Shown: one piece after another, positions 7,375 to 9,366 of the stretch | Numbering within the stretch: position 1 is the stretch's first letter | Layout of the letters: every line of letters starts with the position of its first letter | Assembly (NCBI GenBank): GCA_900549845.1 | Contig: URPT01000058.1 | Span: 1-9,366, forward strand | Length of the DNA stretch: 9,366 nucleotides | Reading direction: 5' to 3' | Source of the DNA: an uncultured Veillonella sp. | Lineage (GTDB): Bacteria; Bacillota; Negativicutes; Veillonellales; Veillonellaceae | Program-made: the position numbers and the translations under genes | The notes under the pieces: generated by a model | Seen by the model: the letters and a program-made list of their open reading frames with translations, nothing else | Databases searched by the model: none | What the model was told of the DNA's origin: nothing

Positions 7375-7421
7375 ATTGGACCTACTTAGCTCAGTAAGTA
7401 AGTAATCACAATAGATATAGT

Positions 7422-7455
7422 AAAAGGACGCCTTATGATTAAGGCGTCCTTTTTT
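7422..7455. terminator. Bidirectional terminator between convergent genes (ends msrAB)
   Basis: A perfect 14-bp stem (7422-7435 with 7440-7453) with a GC-rich core and a 4-nt loop. On the minus strand it begins just past the msrAB stop codon (7454-7456) and is followed by UUUU, so it ends the msrAB transcript. On the plus strand six T follow (7450-7455), which makes it a second stop for read-through from the 3D-domain gene. Confidence 0.9.
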
Positions 7456-8392
7456 AGTCTTCGATATATGGAATTAGATATTCGTACTTTGTACCTTTTA
7501 ATTCATTCTTAGGGATAAATCGTAAAGATGATCCATTGATACAGTAGCGAAGTGATCCATTAGGGCCATCTTCAAATACATGGCCTAAATGGGCATTACC
7601 AATGCGGCTGCGAACTTCAATCCGATTCATGCCATGAGAGTCATCTTGATAGTATTTAATAACATCCTTTGCGATTGGCTTTGTGAAGCTAGGCCAACCA
7701 CAGTGAGATTCAAATTTATGGGCGGACACGAAGAGGGGTTCTCCTGTAGTGATATCTACATAAAGACCTGGTTTAAATTCATCAGTTAACTCATGACTGA
7801 ATGGTGCATCTGTAGCAGAGTTTTGTGTAACTTCAAACTCTTGCGGAGATAAAGACTTGAGCTCTTCCTCGGAAGGCTTATTATAGGCGTTGTCATCTAC
7901 AAGTGGTTCATCAGATAGGCCTAGTGGAATATGACAATAGCCATTAGGGTTTTTATCTAAGTAATCTTGGTGGTATTCCTCTGCAGAGTAGTAATTAGAT
8001 AGAGGTAATACTTCAATAGCAAATGGCTTTCCTTCGAAGGATTGCGCACGAGCCAAGGTACTTTCAATAATAGTTTTGTCGGCTTTATCTATATAGTAAA
8101 TACCAGTTCGATATTGAATGCCTACGTCGCCACCTTGTTTATTAATGCTGAATGGATCGATAGCGCGTAAGAAGTATTGAATTAAGTGATCTAAGGAAAG
8201 TACATCTGCATCGTATGTAACCTTTAGTGCTTCCACGTGACCGCTATCATGACAGACATCTTCATAACTTGGATTTTCCGTAGGACCATTTGCATAGCCT
8301 ACTTCAGTGGAAATCACGCCAGAGATTTTTCTGATATACCCTTGAAGGCCCCAGAAACAACCGCCGCCTAAATATATAGTATGTTCGTTCAT
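7454..8392 (-). CDS. msrAB: Bifunctional peptide methionine sulfoxide reductase MsrA-MsrB fusion
   Basis: This 312-aa protein repairs oxidised methionine in proteins. MsrA (residues about 4-160) reduces the S-sulfoxide: catalytic Cys12 is in GGGCFWG, with Glu54 in GHVEALKV, YHQDYL at 140-145 and a likely resolving Cys153 in GYCHIPLG. A linker of about 20 residues follows. MsrB (about 180-305) reduces the R-sulfoxide: it has FEVTQNSATDAPF, CGWPSF with recycling Cys231, SHGMNRIEVRS, NAHLGHVF, and catalytic Cys284 in RYCINGSSLRF. The two CxxC zinc motifs of many MsrB proteins are absent (YVDITTGEPLF and RSRIGNAHLG stand in their places), so it belongs to the zinc-free form. There is no signal peptide, so it should be cytoplasmic and recycled by thioredoxin, unlike the exported Neisseria PilB. 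Its ATG directly follows the stop of the methionine synthase-like gene, so the two are probably co-transcribed. Confidence 0.97.
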   Translation of the reverse strand: MNEHTIYLGGGCFWGLQGYIRKISGVISTEVGYANGPTENPSYEDVCHDSGHVEALKVTYDADVLSLDHLIQYFLRAIDPFSINKQGGDVGIQYRTGIYYIDKADKTIIESTLARAQSFEGKPFAIEVLPLSNYYSAEEYHQDYLDKNPNGYCHIPLGLSDEPLVDDNAYNKPSEEELKSLSPQEFEVTQNSATDAPFSHELTDEFKPGLYVDITTGEPLFVSAHKFESHCGWPSFTKPIAKDVIKYYQDDSHGMNRIEVRSRIGNAHLGHVFEDGPNGSLRYCINGSSLRFIPKNELKGTKYEYLIPYIED

Positions 8393-9366
8393 TTAATCAC
8401 CCCAAACTTCATGAGCTATTTCTTTTACTAATGCAAGTTTAGCCCATTGTTGCTCTTCGGTCAATTGGTTGCCGATTTCACAAGATGCAAAGCCACATTG
8501 AGGGGATAGGCAAAGTCTATCGAGTGGAATATATTTTGTAGCTTCTTTAATACGTTCTTTGATAACCTCTTTATCCTCTAATTCTGGACGTTTAGATGTA
8601 ATAAGACCTAATACGACCTTTTTATTAGGAGACACTTCACGCAATGGTTCAAAGCCACCAGAGCGGTCATCATCAAATTCTAGATAGTATGCATCTACAT
8701 TTTCTTTAGCGAATAGAATTGGTGCAACTGGTTCATAACCACCACTAGCAGCCCAAGTAGAGTTATAATTACCACGGCATACATGCGTTGTGAACGCTAA
8801 ATCATGAGGCCGACCTTCAAGTGCTAAGTTGTTTAAGCGTAGGTACTTAGCTGTTTCGCCTTCAATAGTAACACTTTTATCTTTTTGGCGACCAGTCCAG
8901 TAAGCGTGGTCACAGCACATACCCCAAGTGCAATCATCAAATTGGATGTTGCGGCAACCTGCTTCATAGAGGTCTTTAATTACTTGACGGTATGCAGCAG
9001 CAATGTCTTGAATTAATTCTTCTAAATCAGGGTAGAAGGAGCGTGTTGTGATACCATTATCTTCGCGGAATAATTCAGCTAAGAATTGGGATGGCGCAGG
9101 AATTGTTTGACGAGCTGTAGTATGTTCATCTTCAAATTGTTTTATAAATTTGAAATGTTCTACAAATGGATGGTTAGTACCTGTAATTTTACCAGTAAGG
9201 GCGAGGGAGCCTGGCGCTGTTTCTTGACCAACGAATTTGTAACCGTGTTCCAGTTCAATTTCTTTTACGCCGTTAAAGCCCCACATGAAGTCTAGATGCC
9301 AATAGGCACGACGAAACTCGCCATCTGTAATAACTGGTAGGCCAGCAGCCTTTTGTTTTTGAATGA
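8393..9366 (-). CDS. B12-independent methionine synthase-like protein (YxjG/MetE C-terminal family), 5'-truncated by window edge
   Basis: The frame is open from the right edge to the TAA at 8393-8395, giving about 323 visible residues; single-domain YxjG-type proteins have about 370, so roughly 50 N-terminal residues are missing. The ATG at 9286 is internal: upstream codons read GLPVITDGEFRRAYWHLDF, a family hallmark. Zinc/homocysteine ligands of MetE match: His and Cys in THVCRGN (codons at 8785-8783 and 8779-8777), Glu in YYLEFDDDRSG (8680-8678) and Cys in LSPQCGFAS (8497-8495). Known family role: relatives of the C-terminal half of MetE, transferring a methyl group to homocysteine from methyltetrahydrofolate or another donor. 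Members lacking the MetE N-terminal half often use an undetermined donor. The promoter, and any SAM riboswitch as in Bacillus yxjG, would lie outside the window. It is followed with zero gap by msrAB. Confidence 0.9.
   Translation of the reverse strand, partial: IQKQKAAGLPVITDGEFRRAYWHLDFMWGFNGVKEIELEHGYKFVGQETAPGSLALTGKITGTNHPFVEHFKFIKQFEDEHTTARQTIPAPSQFLAELFREDNGITTRSFYPDLEELIQDIAAAYRQVIKDLYEAGCRNIQFDDCTWGMCCDHAYWTGRQKDKSVTIEGETAKYLRLNNLALEGRPHDLAFTTHVCRGNYNSTWAASGGYEPVAPILFAKENVDAYYLEFDDDRSGGFEPLREVSPNKKVVLGLITSKRPELEDKEVIKERIKEATKYIPLDRLCLSPQCGFASCEIGNQLTEEQQWAKLALVKEIAHEVWGD
8397..8403 (-). promoter_or_regulatory. Ribosome binding site of msrAB inside the end of the upstream gene
   Basis: On the minus strand GGGGTGA ends 4 nt before the msrAB ATG. 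It overlaps the last codons of the methionine synthase-like gene, which supports the chosen start and translational coupling. Confidence 0.6.

Noticed and set aside
7384..7404. TTAGCTCAGTAAGTA resembling a tRNA D-arm (A box)
   Set aside because: No acceptor stem, anticodon stem or T-arm consensus follows within 80 bases; the region holds two terminators instead.
7589..7789. Open frame of 66 codons on the plus strand within msrAB
   Set aside because: Antisense to the MsrB domain, with no recognisable motif or start signals.
9086..9295. Open frame of 69 codons on the plus strand within the methionine synthase-like gene
   Set aside because: Antisense to conserved coding sequence; its composition looks like a chance frame.

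Overview
The window looks like ordinary chromosome from a low-GC, AT-rich bacterium of the Firmicutes. The protein sequences and this gene set fit the Negativicutes, most likely Veillonella or a close relative. That placement is recognition from memory, not a database match. No mobile element, CRISPR array, rRNA or tRNA gene was found.

Layout, left to right. (1) Bases 1-502 (+) hold the 3' two thirds of a TatD-type metal-dependent DNase gene, followed by a strong intrinsic terminator (613-650). (2) Bases 706-5925 (+) form a tightly packed three-gene polyphosphate operon: an exopolyphosphatase/GppA-type phosphatase with an HD domain, a second diverged protein of the same architecture, and polyphosphate kinase 1. 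The three genes overlap by 1 and 11 bases, and a terminator closes the operon (5980-6006). (3) Bases 6007-6351 are an AT-rich non-coding stretch that carries a good sigma-70 type promoter and a strong ribosome binding site at its right end. They drive a monocistronic gene (6352-7329, +) for a membrane-anchored or secreted DUF348-G5-3D cell-wall protein of the YabE/Rpf-like type, which has its own terminator (7341-7374). (4) Bases 7422-7453 hold a second, bidirectional hairpin at the convergence point. (5) On the minus strand, a B12-independent methionine synthase-like gene (YxjG/MetE C-terminal family, running off the right edge) is followed with no gap by a fused MsrA-MsrB methionine sulfoxide reductase gene.

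How the genes work together. Making and degrading polyphosphate are encoded on one apparently co-transcribed, translationally coupled unit. The minus-strand pair joins methionine synthesis to repair of oxidised methionine. The 3D-domain protein belongs to envelope maintenance and stands alone.

The item most worth a second look is the middle gene of the polyphosphate operon. It keeps the full Ppx/GppA-HD length and fold pattern but has lost most phosphate-binding residues of the actin-like domains and the HD dyad itself. It looks like a conserved pseudoenzyme or a repurposed regulator. I see no clear evidence of an entirely new system elsewhere in the window.
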